64,000 bases of DNA from Macrothele yani (lineage: Eukaryota; Arthropoda; Arachnida; Araneae; Macrothelidae): the NCBI GenBank assembly GCA_039090855.1, contig CM077023.1:84605127-84669126 (forward strand), read 5' to 3'. The position numbers and the translations under genes are program-made. This document shows positions 11,160-21,879 of this stretch, in pieces. Each line of letters begins with the position of its first letter. Position 1 is the first letter of the stretch. Under the pieces are notes generated by a model. That model made no database searches and was not told where the DNA came from. It was given only the letters and a program-made list of their open reading frames with translations.

Positions 11160-12687
11160 TAACGCCTAAATTTGAAGTAACAATCTCACGACGAAATTTT
11201 TAGTAGAAAATTATATGTCGGTCAAACGAGATTTAAACCTCAAATAATGGTTAAAAACAGAAAATAGACGGCACAAGGAGTTCATGGTTATACGAAAAGA
11301 CGTAAACGAGAAAATTGATAGGCATTAGAAATTTCATTCAGTATCCTATAAATTATGACCTGAAACGAATTCGGGATTTTTTCTTTATCTTTTTTTTTAT
11401 TTTCTGATCTCCGTGAATGTTTAAAGTTATGTAAGGAGTTATCTAATTTAGGGTTATTGCTCCCCGCATGGCTAAGCAGTATGTAGTGTTTTTTTCCAGA
11501 ATGAAAACAGGTCAATATCTTTTCCATTACTCTAACTCTTGCCCATGGCACCAGAATTCAAACACTTAAAGCTTCAGCTAGCTCTTAAGTAAAAAGATAA
11601 TGTTTCCAGATATTTTCACCATTTCGGGTGTCTTTCGGTATCCTTAGAGCCAAATATTTTTGCGTCACCCGATAATTGAACAGCGAGGCTGAATCTGATT
11701 TTGAGTGGTTCCGGATCCTGGAATGGAAACAACCTAAATATGCCTTACCCAGAATATATTTATACCATTTTCCTGAGGCTGCACTTCTTTACCTTTTCTG
11801 GAGCCAGGGGCTGGAATGATCAACTACAATACTTACAGCTCTTGAAGTGCTCATGTTGGTCAATGGACTACCAAACAAATCGAATCTAAATTTTTGTATC
11901 TTGATTTCTGGAATGTATTCGAACCACAAGCAGTGATCAACGATAAGTTTACTCTACACCTGTTTGTTATATTCGATTAAAAACACACTTTGAAGAATGA
12001 TCAGTAGTTCATTATTATATCGAAAGAGATAAAATAATGTTTGTATTTGTCATACAAAAGTGTCAAAATTAGTGACCAACTTCTTCCATTTTCCAAAGTT
12101 TTGTGCCTTCAGTGACATACATGCCCATTTAATCCATGCCTCGGAACTGCAGCCTCGTTAATAGTGTTTTATTAAATTCTGAAGAGAATTCAGTTCTCAG
12201 TTTGAAACCTAAAGCAATTGAGGTGATCAAGCGATAATTAGCGTAATTGCAACAACTCGTTAGCTATGCGGTAATCAGAAGCTAATTAGTAGCAGCAGAC
12301 TGTGTTAATGGAGTATAGTGAAATCTTGCATTTTCTGTTAAGAGTCGAATTCGATTCTGATGCAGTAGTCAAGAACACTTTACCAGTTCGATCCATAATA
12401 GTTTGTATAATTAGGGCAGAAAGCAAACAGGAATATAGGAAGCGTTGTATTTATGGGATCTGAAGACATTTTCCTTTTACAGCCTGGATTAAATTTAGTA
12501 CATGTTTGTTACTCTCTGAAGCCGCGCGAATAAGGAAAGCTCAACAAAGGCAACTACGAACATTTATTAAAATTGAGTCGCTTTAGAAACTAGTTTATGA
12601 CACAAAAACTGCAAATTAAATATCAAATTAAATATGCTCGCGTTTTAGTTCTACCGAAAAGAATCAAAAGTTTTGAATAAAATAAAT
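11160..12687. other. No recognised feature
   Basis: No open frame above 87 codons and no recognisable transposon ends. The longest frame, on the minus strand at 11288-11551, has no motif I know. Confidence 0.5.
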
Positions 12688-12698
12688 TATATTCGCAT

Positions 12699-13035
12699 GA
12701 ATACAGACATTTGACGTGGACCAGGAACATCAAACAAAGGTCATCGCTCTTTCCACGTTTATAAGTCACGGAAAAATTATCATTGGCCGCCACCGGGAAT
12801 CGAACCCAGGGTCTTCCAGTTACGCGCCGGATATGCGGGGCTCCAAGAAGCAATCTGCCAAATTGGCTTGGCAGTTAGCGTGTGTGAGTCTAGAGGAATT
12901 CGAGGCCGCTGTGGTGTAGTGGAAGCATATCCGGCGCGTAACTGGAAGACCCTGGGTTCGATTCCCGATGGCGGCCAATGAGAATTTTTCCGTGACTCAC
13001 TTATAAACGTGGAAAGAGCGAAGACCTTTGTTTGA
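12699..13035. mobile_element. Palindromic tRNA retroelement a
   Basis: Inverted arms (about 12730-12834 and 12926-13035) flank an unpaired centre. Each arm contains tRNA-like sequence; the right-arm copy is complete at 12904-12976, with a 7-bp acceptor stem, A box GGTGTAGTGGAAGC, a 7-base loop CGCGTAA whose second base is G instead of the universal T33, and B box GGTTCGATTCC. Beyond the tRNA the arms share TTTTTCCGTGACT, ACGTGGAAAGAGCGA and CCTTTGTTTGA. A perfect 11-bp direct repeat, TATATTCGCAT, flanks the unit (12688-12698, 13036-13046). The left arm continues 31 nt past the point where the right arm stops. I infer retrotransposition, not tRNA gene function. Confidence 0.85.
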
Positions 13036-13133
13036 TATATTCGCATTCTGTCTGCAAATGAAAAGAAGTCGCCACGTCCAGAAATAACAGGCCGCGTAGT
13101 GATTTGACGATCCTTCTTTTGCAAGGGTCAATC

Positions 13134-13335
13134 ACCGCCCGGAAGACACAGTGGTCTAAGCACTGGCATCAGACCATTCGTCCGAAATAGGTCAAGGTTC
13201 GAGTCACGGTGAGGCATGGGAGATATGTTTGTTTTATGGCACTGGCTCTGTCCCTTCTCTAGAACTAGTAGCCCTAAATTAGGGACGGGAGACTATTTAT
13301 TGCTCACGGTGGTCATTAAACCTCCAAACAACAGA
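13134..13335 (+). repeat. SINE-A copy
   Basis: It starts with a tRNA-like head (ACAGTGGTCTAAGC, TTCGAGTCACGG), then GAGGCATGGGAG, CCCTTCTCTAGAAC, CCCTAAATTAGGGACGGGAG, and ends in CACGGTGGTCATTAAACCTCC and an A-rich tail. Confidence 0.8.
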
Positions 13336-13454
13336 AAAAATGGAAATCATGGGGGCTTGTCTTTTTCTTATGTTCGAACCTCAATACATACTTGAGAAAA
13401 TAAGATCATTTCCATAGAGTTCTAGTGCATACTGATTCACTATCCTACCGAAAT

Positions 13455-13672
13455 GTTGTTGTTGTTGAAGGTTTAACGACCATCATGAGCAACTCAATGG
13501 GATATATAAGCAGTCTCCCGTCCCTAATTTAGGTCTACTGGTTCTAGGTAAGTGAGAGAGCCAGTGCCGTAAGACAAATACAACATCCATGCCTCACCGA
13601 GATTCGAACCCAGACCCTTCAAGGGCGAATGTTCATAAGCCAGCGCTTAGACCACTACGCCACCGAGGCGGC
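13455..13672 (-). repeat. SINE-A copy with target-site duplication
   Basis: A reverse-strand full-length copy flanked by ACCGAAAT at 13447-13454 and 13673-13680. The A-box and B-box region (GGGTTCGAATCTC) lies at the right end and the tail with CGTTAAACCTTCAACAACAAC at the left. Confidence 0.85.
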
Positions 13673-14010
13673 ACCGAAATATTGGAAATTTAGAGTTCCA
13701 ATATGAACATGTAGCCTGTCACATGTAAATGAAATATTGCTTCGGTTGTGATGCCACATGGTACTCCAGATCTGTGACCTCTTGCCAGATTACTTACAGT
13801 TTATAACACGTAAAGCAGGCGACATCAATGACCTCACGAGAGTAATGATAAAAACTGCTGGTGCTGCGAGAACACTTTTATGAGCAATGATGCAAACGGT
13901 GTCACGGATGTATGGCCACTGGTTACAACAGGACAAGACTACGCCCGAAATACAATACTTAATGACACTTCAGATGAGTGACTGAAACTATACGCAATAA
14001 TTGAAGGACA

Positions 14011-14232
14011 GAAGCGGTGGTGTAGTGGTCTGATGGATGGCTTATAACCATTCGTTCACGAAGGGTCCACTTTCGAATCCCATTGAGGCATGGATTTTGT
14101 GTTTGTCTTACGGCACTGGCTCTCTCCCTTTCCTGGAACCAGTGTCCCTAAATTAGGGATGGGCGACTGTTTATAATCCATTAAGTTGTTCACGCGTGGG
14201 GTGGTCGTTAAACCTTCAATAACAAAAAAGCC
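14011..14232 (+). repeat. SINE-A copy
   Basis: The head reads GGTGGTGTAGTGGTCTGATG with B box TTCGAATCCCA; the body has GGCATGG, CCCTTTCCTGGAACCAGTG and CCTAAATTAGGGATGGGCGA; it ends at TCGTTAAACCTTCAATAAC plus A-rich sequence. Confidence 0.8.
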
Positions 14233-15056
14233 AGTAGTACAGGCCAGACGACAGCAATACCGGATGATCTCGTATATTATTGTAAATAGGTAGCTTATAT
14301 TCATATCATTTCAAAATACGTTCTTTTTACGACAATTATTTAGAGTTTGTGCATTGTCTTCCTCCTTAAACTTGTAGGATTAATCAGGTTAGCTGTGGTT
14401 ACTACAACTGAATTTGAATATACGTTATGTCACACGTTCAACTTTTTTTTCCCCTGATAATTACATTTTTTATGTGTGGTGACTTCTTCCCATTTCTCTA
14501 TCTCTCTCTTTACTCATTCAAGAACACAGTGAACTCTGTGCAGCTGAGACTGTAAAGTATCACCGGACAAAGTTAATTGACTGCATCCCTTAGAGCCTTA
14601 TTTTGAAAACCTGTGATTCGTACAACATTAAAATCACAATATCTTATGTGGTACGAGAAATAAAAACTGAAACAGGCACCAGAAAAATTAATACCCGCCC
14701 GACGTTACTGCAGCTCTTGTTCCCTGTTAATAGGAATTCTACCAAAGTTTTCGGAGAGTTTTAAAAGTTTTTGGGTTTGCTCCCAACTTCCCCAGCAAGC
14801 AAACGGTCCTTCTCGGTGATGAAGAGTGTTAAATCGGTTGTAAGAGCAAAACTGGTCAGCAATTACTAAGTGGTTTGACTTTTCGTACAAGTCATTCAAA
14901 TATTTCTCTTAGTGCAGACGAAGTCTTAGATATAATGTATCTCCACCGAAGATGTCTTCCTTTTGCTTTTCAATAAAATATTTTTTCAGATATGAAAAGT
15001 TTCCAAATAATAATTGCGCTATGAAACATGAAATGCGGATATGCTATGGGATATAG

Positions 15057-15057
<1 letters not shown>

Positions 15058-15109
<52 letters not shown>
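15058..15109. repeat. (TA)n microsatellite
   Basis: An uninterrupted run of about 26 TA units. The 800 bp before it (14240-15050) has no recognised feature. Confidence 0.95.
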
Positions 15110-15110
<1 letters not shown>

Positions 15111-15905
15111 CTCCAGTTAACGCTGTCAACGTTCTGGAATAGCAAACAAGATCCCCTGATCTGTCCCCAATAGAACATTCCCACCCGGCCGCCACCAGCG
15201 CAGACAGAAGCTGCCTTCTGAAACCAGGTGTAAGAAACATGGTAGGCAGTTTCGCAGGAGACCATCAAACGTCGCTGCTCCCCAATGCCATCATTAATGT
15301 GTTGCCAACAGAAATGAGTGTATCTATTACTGGTATGCCTTGTGTTTCAGGTAATAAAATTGTCCGTTAGTTTTGAGAACTTAATCATGTATTTCTTGCA
15401 TCCCATACTGCTCCATCCGTGGACATCAGCTGAATATTCCCACTGCTTTTGAGTATTTCAATTTCAGTGGTACAGAGTGTATTTGAAAAATGTAGTTATT
15501 GTGTTATCTTTATCAAATTTTGTGTATTGCAGTGAATCTTTCAGCGATGTAGTGGAAGTAAACTGCCGTTGTAACAAAGAGTCTCTTCTAAGACAAAGCC
15601 TTAAAAGTAGATTGGAAAACGGAACGATAAATTCATCTCTGAAACTTTTGTTATACTGAAAACTTAAGGATGATCTATTGTTCCCTTTCATTTTTAAAAC
15701 GGAAATTAAAAAAAAATATTTAATTAATTTACATGAAAGTAAATCGACACAAGTGGAAAATGAATAGAGTGAATTCTGACTTACCGAAGGGGTTCATGGT
15801 AAGATTTACTGAAGGAGTTCATGTGTAACGTACCAGGAGAGGAGATGTGACGTACCTGCCAGCAGGACGCACACGACATAAAGGCAGATAGGAATCAGAA
15901 CAATC

Positions 15906-15980
15906 GTCCGCGTAGCTTAATTGGTAGAGCAACTTATTCCGGAATGAGTGGACCCGGGTTCGAACCCCGCCCGGCGCGGA
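15906..15980 (+). promoter_or_regulatory. tRNA-like block in the 5' LTR
   Basis: TCCGCG at the start pairs with CGCGGA at the end as an acceptor stem; TAGCTTAATTGG fits a Pol III A box and GGTTCGAACCCC a B box. The anticodon arm is CTTAT TCCGGA ATGAG, whose loop has 6 rather than 7 bases, so it is unlikely to be a working tRNA gene. The A and B boxes suggest RNA polymerase III transcription; that is inference. Confidence 0.75.
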
Positions 15981-16230
15981 TAAAAATGACGGAGAAATTC
16001 ACTTCGTTATAATGGCGCCCGAACTATCCGGATGACCCGACCGTTCAAAATCTCGCATTGGTGTGATGTTATTTCCACACCGCGAGATAGGAAAAATATG
16101 AGCAGCACTTCAAAAAAAAAAAAAAAAAGAAAAAGAAGGGGGAGATGATGTAACGTACCAGGAGAGGAGATGTGACGTACCTGCCAGCAGGACGCACACG
16201 ACATAAAGGCAGATAGGAATCAGAACAATC

Positions 16231-16305
16231 GTCCGCGTAGCTTAATTGGTAGAGCAACTTATTCCGGAATGAGTGGACCCGGGTTCGAACCCCGCCCGGC
16301 GCGGA
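16231..16305 (+). promoter_or_regulatory. tRNA-like block in the 3' LTR
   Basis: Identical to the block at 15906-15980, 325 bp upstream, and in the same position of the second LTR. Confidence 0.75.
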
Positions 16306-16344
16306 TAAAAATGACGGAGAAATTCACTTCGTTATACATGGAGA

Positions 16345-18300
16345 AACAGCTAACAAGAGACAAAGGCGTGGAACATAAAGTCACCCATAGCGGTGATTTA
16401 AGCTTGGTAGCGTCGCAGCTGAGAATCAGGATGTATAGTTGCTCTTTGCAAAGCAGCGTCCATTCTAAACTCAGGGTGCACTCTAATATTTTGAGGATTT
16501 GTTCTTGAAAGGGAAGTGAGGAAGAGAATTTGTTCCTGAAAGGGAAGTGAGGAGGAAAATTTTCATCTGGCTACCGGTCAATCTCGTATTTTTCTAGACG
16601 TGCTCTTTATAACTGGAACCTGGAGATCTTAATGGAAAGTCCGTACGTTGTACGGTCTCCCTCTCTGGGAAAAACTCTACAAGGCGAGCTCTGGGCAAAC
16701 AAGCGTTATCGCCCAAATAGTGGAAGTCACTGCACACCTTTGCTGCAAGCAGCATAAGTGTGGTTAGATTATCCCAGTGGGATGACATACATCTGTTACA
16801 GAGTCTACAACGAACGTATGGAGGAGCTCTGTGCGGAAATTAACAACGACATATTTTCTCATCAAATCATGTCCTTCTTGATTACCAACAGATGTTAGAT
16901 ATAGGTGATTTATTCTATTTTCAGATGAAGGACCTTGAATTGTGCTAAGGATTGCATCCCGATTTATTTTCGAGCAAAAAGTCCTGTTAACCAAGGTCTA
17001 AGCGAGATGCTGCTGGCAGTGTCCCAAATGGACAACACATACACAGCCGGTCGCCGGGCGTGATTTCAGTCACCACGAAGCCTTTAGTTCATAATAATTC
17101 TAAATGAGAGAGACGTTGCGTTGAAGTTGCCTGAACTGGCTAAAATTTAGTAATTCCAGGCATGCTCTTAGTGAACTGCGAAGCAACTGACGTTGGAACA
17201 AGATAACGATAATCCAATGCCACAGTAATCCTTTGACATCTTGGACACGTCTTCAGGTAAGCACTTTGGTTAGTTCTGCATTGTTTTTTGCAATCTGTTG
17301 GCTACACTCAATCGGGCCGCTTTCGTCCCAGTAGGACTGCTCATATTCTCCCAATTACGCCTCACTTGAAACTGCAGTCGAAATTCGTTTCTTAATATTA
17401 CCTGTTCTCCAACTAAATTGAAATCTACGTTGAAAGCTTCAGGTTTGACTGAACGGGCATTTCTTGGATACCGTGCTTTTATTTTCTTCCTGATTTGCTT
17501 ACCGAAACGTCTATGTATAAAACCGTTTCTTGTACCATACACCGTGTTCGCTAAAAGTAAATAAAATGCTGTGCCACTTGACACAGAATAGGATTTATAT
17601 GCAGGAAGTGATCTGATAGTAGCTGAACAAACCGTCATGCCAAAACTCGTTTCTTAGTGTGTATACCAATAAATAAAATTTTCTCTGAACGTACAATATG
17701 AACTCAGGGGTGAACTCAGAAGTATAGAAGTTATATCACTACTGAGTGCAACTTCTTGGTCCCCTTGTACCATTGAAGAGCTCTCCGGCAGTCCCATTGA
17801 AGATGCTTATGACCTCTGCCATGTCGCTTGGCCGTGTGCATGGTACTATTATGATACTTATTTTTGCAGCCCCTTTTCTGCTTTCCTTTGAAATCCCACA
17901 CGCGTGTTGAATTACTTTGGTTTAATTTCTTTCGTTGACCCTATTTTCAACAAACTTATTTCGTCACGTTTTCCCCGTGATCCCATTTTTGGATATTTTT
18001 TCTCGGAGTCTCGATTTATACCGAAAATTTTTAAATTGGGATATAGCAAGTAATCTCTTTTACAAAACATCTGTAAAATACGGAAAAGATGAAACTTCCA
18101 TTGAACGACATGGGTTTTACAAATTTTGTTCAGTTCGAATTTGAAATTGTGTGTTTAATTTTCTTGATTAATTACATAAGAAAAAATGAAATGTTTCAGA
18201 AGAGAAATCAGCGGATCATGCCTTGTTTTAAGCAAATGGCTTACTCATAAGAATCTGTTTTTGTTCCGAGAAAGCTGCATTCCGTTTTCTAGAATTTTTT
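16345..18300. other. No recognised feature
   Basis: Short frames only. The longest, 122 codons on the minus strand (17270-17638), is rich in Arg and Lys but has no domain I recognise and no start-context or intron evidence to call it a gene. Confidence 0.45.
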
Positions 18301-18302
18301 TC

Positions 18303-18490
18303 GGGGTTTGGCGCACACCGTGAGCAACTCTAAGGGCTCACGCTTAGTTTGGGGCCGCTCATTCCAGGGATGAGGGACTTAGCCGGTGCCCTGGAACACA
18401 GGCAGTGTCCCCATCGGAGGTTCGAGCCCGATCCCGCTCGGACGAACGGTCAGAGGTCATCGCTTAGACCACTGCGCCAGCGAAGGTGCT
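18303..18490 (-). repeat. SINE-A copy, diverged
   Basis: The minus strand reads GGCGCAGTGGTCTAAGCGAT (A box), CCGTTCGTCCGAG, a B-box-like GGGCTCGAACC, CCTGGAATGAGCGG and GAGTTGCTCACGGTGTGCG, the SINE-A order with a rearranged middle. Confidence 0.65.
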
Positions 18491-18691
18491 CTAAGGAATT
18501 ACCTTTGCAGAACATATGGTTGCTCTTTGGAGAGTCATACATGAAATAAAATTAAAGGTGGCAATACTAACTCCAATATTTTTTCCTCGCGATGATATTG
18601 ATGGAGAAAAGTTTGGTACAAGTTGCGTTAATCACGTTAAATACTGTTTCTTGCTTCCTTCGAGAAACAAAAGTTTCGCTGGTAACATGTA

Positions 18692-20119
18692 CACTGACGG
18701 AAAAAAAAAATCCCAACACCAAGAAGGGGTTGTGTTAGATAAACGACAGTTGGTAGGCGGTGAGAGTACATCTGTAAGATAACGTCTATGCAAATTTCGC
18801 GCTTGGCGCATACGTGTGGCGCTAGTAGCGCCCCTCGGAACATGCAAAGCAGGTTTGCTGTAAATACGCGCTGTAACATTCGTGAGCGTTAGTTATCGTT
18901 GATATTCGACGTAGGGTGTTGATGTTAGTCAAGAATGCCTTTAAGAAGACGAAGAAGCCATTATCAACAGCTCACGGAGTTTGAACGAGGTCGTGTAATT
19001 GGGCTACGAGAAGGTGTGTTTTCTTTCCGCAATATTGCAGAACGACTTGGCAGGAATGTAGCCACTGTGCATGATTGTTGGCAGCGGTGGTCAAGGGAAG
19101 GTACTGCCTCAAGAAGACCGGGCTCCGGCCGGCCACGTGGCACTACTGAGAGGGCAGACCGCCGTGTACGGCGTATGGCCGTGGTGCATCGTACCGCGTC
19201 GGCGGTAGCAATTCGAGCTGCAGTTGCCACCACAGTGACACAAAGAACTGTTACAAATCGGTTACTTGAAGGACAGCTCCGAGCCAGACGCCCTGTAGCG
19301 TGCATTCCACTTACTCCAAACCACTGCCGTTTGCGACGTCAGTGGTGTCAAGCTAGAGCTCATTGGAGGACGGAGTGGAGATCTGTTGTGTTTTCTGATG
19401 AAAGCCGGTTCTGCCTGGGTGCCAGTGATGGCCGTGTGTTGGTTAGAAGGATGCCAGGTGAGCGCCTGCAACCAACCTGTCTGCGGCCGAGACACACTGG
19501 ACCTACACCTGGAGTTATGGTCTGGGGAGCAATTTCCTATGACAGCAGGAGCACTCTCGTGATTATCCCACGCACCCTGACGGCACAGTTGTACGTCGGT
19601 CTGGTGATTCAACCTGTTGTGCTGCCATTCATAAACAGCATTCCAGGGGGTGTTTTCCAACAGGATAACGCTCGCTCGCATACCGCTGTTGTAACCCAAC
19701 ACGCTCTACAGAGTGTCGACATGTTGCCGTGGCCTGCTAGATCACCAGATCTTTCACCAATCGAGCACGTATGGGACATCATTGGACGACAACTCCAGCG
19801 TCACCCCCAACTAGCATTAACCGTCCCTGTATTGACCGACCAAGTGCAACAGGCATGGAACTCTATCCCACAAACTGACATCCAGCACCTGTACGACACA
19901 ATGCATGGACGTTTGCGTGCTTGCATTCAACATTCTGGAGGTTACACCGGTTATTAATGTACCAGCATTTCACATTTAAAATGGCTCTTCTCGCGCTTAC
20001 AATAAGATGTGATCTTGAAACCTTAATCGATTAAATATGTTACCTATACAAATGTATTGCCGTCATTTCATTCCTCTACAACTATTTTTTCGTGGTGTTG
20101 GGATTTTTTTCCGTCAGTG
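18692..20119 (+). mobile_element. Tc1-like transposon, structurally intact (Tc-b)
   Basis: Inverted repeats begin CACTGACGGAAAAAAA and continue TCCCAACACC; they lie at 18692-18720 and 20091-20119, each bordered by TA (18690-18691, 20120-20121), the Tc1/mariner target. The inner part holds one uninterrupted transposase frame. The A-runs in the two ends differ in length by a few bases. This is the only autonomous-looking DNA transposon in the window. Confidence 0.92.
18935..19957 (+). CDS. Tc1-family transposase, full length, 340 aa
   Basis: The protein would bind the element ends and cut and paste it at TA sites. Residues about 12-60 form the first helix-turn-helix (LTEFERGRVIGL...NIAERLGRNVATV), GRPR at 65-68 is the AT-hook-like linker, and residues 75-125 the second helix-turn-helix. 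The DDE domain follows: Asp155 in VVFSDESRF, Asp244 in FQQDNARSH, and Glu277 in SPDLSPIEHVW. By my count 32 residues separate the last two, against 34 in classical Tc1. The ATG at 18935 is the first in frame and sits about 240 bp inside the left end. No stop or frameshift is present. The mRNA is probably unspliced. It may still be active, which is inference. Confidence 0.9.
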   Translation: MPLRRRRSHYQQLTEFERGRVIGLREGVFSFRNIAERLGRNVATVHDCWQRWSREGTASRRPGSGRPRGTTERADRRVRRMAVVHRTASAVAIRAAVATTVTQRTVTNRLLEGQLRARRPVACIPLTPNHCRLRRQWCQARAHWRTEWRSVVFSDESRFCLGASDGRVLVRRMPGERLQPTCLRPRHTGPTPGVMVWGAISYDSRSTLVIIPRTLTAQLYVGLVIQPVVLPFINSIPGGVFQQDNARSHTAVVTQHALQSVDMLPWPARSPDLSPIEHVWDIIGRQLQRHPQLALTVPVLTDQVQQAWNSIPQTDIQHLYDTMHGRLRACIQHSGGYTGY

Positions 20120-20128
20120 TATTTGAGT

Positions 20129-20634
20129 GAAAATCATCTAAATATGTGGCGTCAGTTGAATAAATAAATCCATCGCTCTTTCCACGTTAAGCAACGAAAA
20201 AATTGTTATTCGGCCGCCGTCGGGGAATCGAATCCCGAATCTCTCGGTATCTAGCCGAGCGCGTTAGCCTTACACCACAGCGGCCAACAATTCACTGCGC
20301 TTTGCGTGTTTTTCTTTTTCAGTCAGCATCTGACATCATATATCCGTAAGATGGGCTCAGATTATTGCTATAATTATATACAGCCAGCGCCGTTAATGCC
20401 CACCAGATGGAGACGTCTCAGTAGCTGAGCCCATGTTACGGATATATGATGTCAGATGCTGACTGAAAAAGCAAAACACGCATAGCGCTGCGAATTGTTG
20501 GCCGCTGTATTGTAAGGCTAACGCGCTCGGCTGGATATCGAGAGATTCGGGATTCGATTCCCCGACGGCGGCCGAATAACAATTTTTTGTTTGCTGTGCG
20601 TTGCTTAACGTGGAAAGAGCGATGGATTTATTTA
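20129..20634. mobile_element. Palindromic tRNA retroelement b
   Basis: Arms of about 200 and 210 bp (20161-20360, 20425-20634) surround a 64-bp spacer. Each contains a complete 74-nt tRNA-like sequence: on the minus strand at 20212-20285 and on the plus strand at 20500-20573, with GGCCGC/GCGGCC acceptor, GGTGTAAGGCTAACGC (A box), CTCGG CTAGATA CCGAG anticodon arm (AGA in the anticodon position) and B box ATTCGATTCCC. The arms match for another 75 bp on the 5' side of the tRNA, through GTCAGCATCTGACATCATA. The left arm extends 32 nt further than the right. Candidate 11-bp duplication with one mismatch: TGTATTTGAGT (20118-20128) and TGTAATTGAGT (20635-20645). The left copy overlaps the end of Tc-b. 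Confidence 0.82.
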
Positions 20635-21061
20635 TGTAATTGAGTATTTGTGAAAGATTAGGCTTCTATACACATCATCTCGTGAACTTTAATGGTAACA
20701 ATCCTGCACCCTATTCCTTTTCTCTGATTGGTTGATGTAGTTTATCTCCGTATCTTCGCCAATTTTCCACGTTGTGCATCTCTGCACTTCACTGCTAATC
20801 ATCCAGAGATCAGATGGCTTTAAGACACAGTTCAAATGAAAGCTTAGATTTCAGCAGAGTTAAAATTTTAGAATCATAAAGACTTAAGAAACGTTATGGA
20901 TACGCTTTGCCTGATGGAAGAAAAGTTGTTAAAGAGAGGTACTTAATGATAAACATCCCCAAACTTGTTTTTGTCTCGGTGAAAATGTATTTGTCTACGT
21001 GTCTTCAATTTACCTCACAGCCTTGCGTTTACTTTAGAAATGCGATACCCTTTGAAAGTTG

Positions 21062-21245
21062 GCGCAGTGGTCCAAGCGATGGCTTCTGATAATTCAGCCG
21101 AGATGGGTTCGAATCTCGGTGAGGCATGGATGTTGTGTTTGTCTTACGGCGCTGGCTCTCATCCTTCCCTGGAACCAGTAGCCCTAAATTAGGGACGGCG
21201 ACTGCTTATAGCCCACCGTGTTAACCTCCAATAATAATAAAAAAA
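21062..21245 (+). repeat. SINE-A copy
   Basis: GGCGCAGTGGTCCAAGCGAT, GGGTTCGAATCTCGG, TGAGGCATGGATGTTGTG, CCCTGGAACCAG, CCCTAAATTAGGGACGG and GTTAACCTCCAATAAT occur in the family order; part of the 3' end (GTTGCTCACGGTGG) is deleted. Confidence 0.85.
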
Positions 21246-21879
21246 ACTTAAAAAAACCCTGTTATATTGAAAAACAATGAAAAAAATCCTTTAATTTTCT
21301 TGTACATATTTCAATGAAGTTAGATGATGGAAAGAAAATAAATATCTTTTTTTCTTTAGAGATGTCATTCCAGTAATTGATTGTACATTTGCGGAATATT
21401 TAAAAGTTAAAATTTTGTCGGAAGACGAGAGTGTTATTTTAAGGGCAAATGGCGAGCGGACCAGTGTGGATAATTAGCACAGGTGCCGAGAGAGCTCTGA
21501 CGGGCGCTGTGAAGGGGGCCTCCTTAACTGCATAACTAATTACATGAGGGACCTACCGTGTACTGCTTACTGTTCAGGTCCCAACGTGCAATTATTTTAT
21601 ATCGGTGACGGATCGATGGCAAACAGAGCAACTCAGAAGCCATTGAACATAAACAGATTTTCCGAGGAACGAAATGTGTTTTCCAAATATTCAAGTGTAA
21701 AATATATAGACCATTTATTTATCCAGTTACGCGAGGCGATCTCTGAAAAACTGTACTGAAGCCCCAGCGATCGTAGTGAGTCTTTGACTTTCCATGTAAT
21801 AGGAAATTAACTGATCTCGGAAGGAACCATCTATTAGGTTATTGCAGATGAAATGCTGGGCTATTCATGGAAACATTCA

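Larger units (their letters stand above)
15824..16336 (+). mobile_element. TRIM-A: young miniature LTR element with tRNA-like LTRs
   Basis: Two identical 188-bp direct repeats (15824-16011, 16149-16336) begin TGTAACGTACC and end TTCGTTATA. The 4-bp duplication CATG flanks the unit (15820-15823, 16337-16340), as expected of integrase. One base after the first LTR is TGGCGCCCGAAC (16013-16024), a 12-base match to the 3' end of tRNA-Lys used as primer-binding site by many retroelements. The centre is 137 bp, has no coding capacity, and ends in a long A/G purine tract (about 16111-16148) directly before the second LTR. Identical LTRs mean a recent insertion, so an autonomous partner was active lately. 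Each LTR carries a tRNA-like block. Confidence 0.9.

Noticed and set aside
12904..12976. Complete-looking tRNA gene
   Set aside because: It is embedded in a palindromic retroelement, has G in place of T33 and no independent context, so I treat it as tRNA-like and not as a working gene.
15906..15980. Possible genuine tRNA gene repeated in tandem at 16231
   Set aside because: The anticodon loop is 6 bases, the block is repeated inside LTRs with a primer-binding site between, and the same arrangement recurs at 53.4-53.9 kb.
17270..17638. 122-codon minus-strand frame
   Set aside because: No recognised domain, no similarity to known repeats or genes that I can recall, and no codon-usage or splice evidence.
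19262..19702. 146-codon minus-strand frame
   Set aside because: Antisense shadow of the intact Tc1 transposase.
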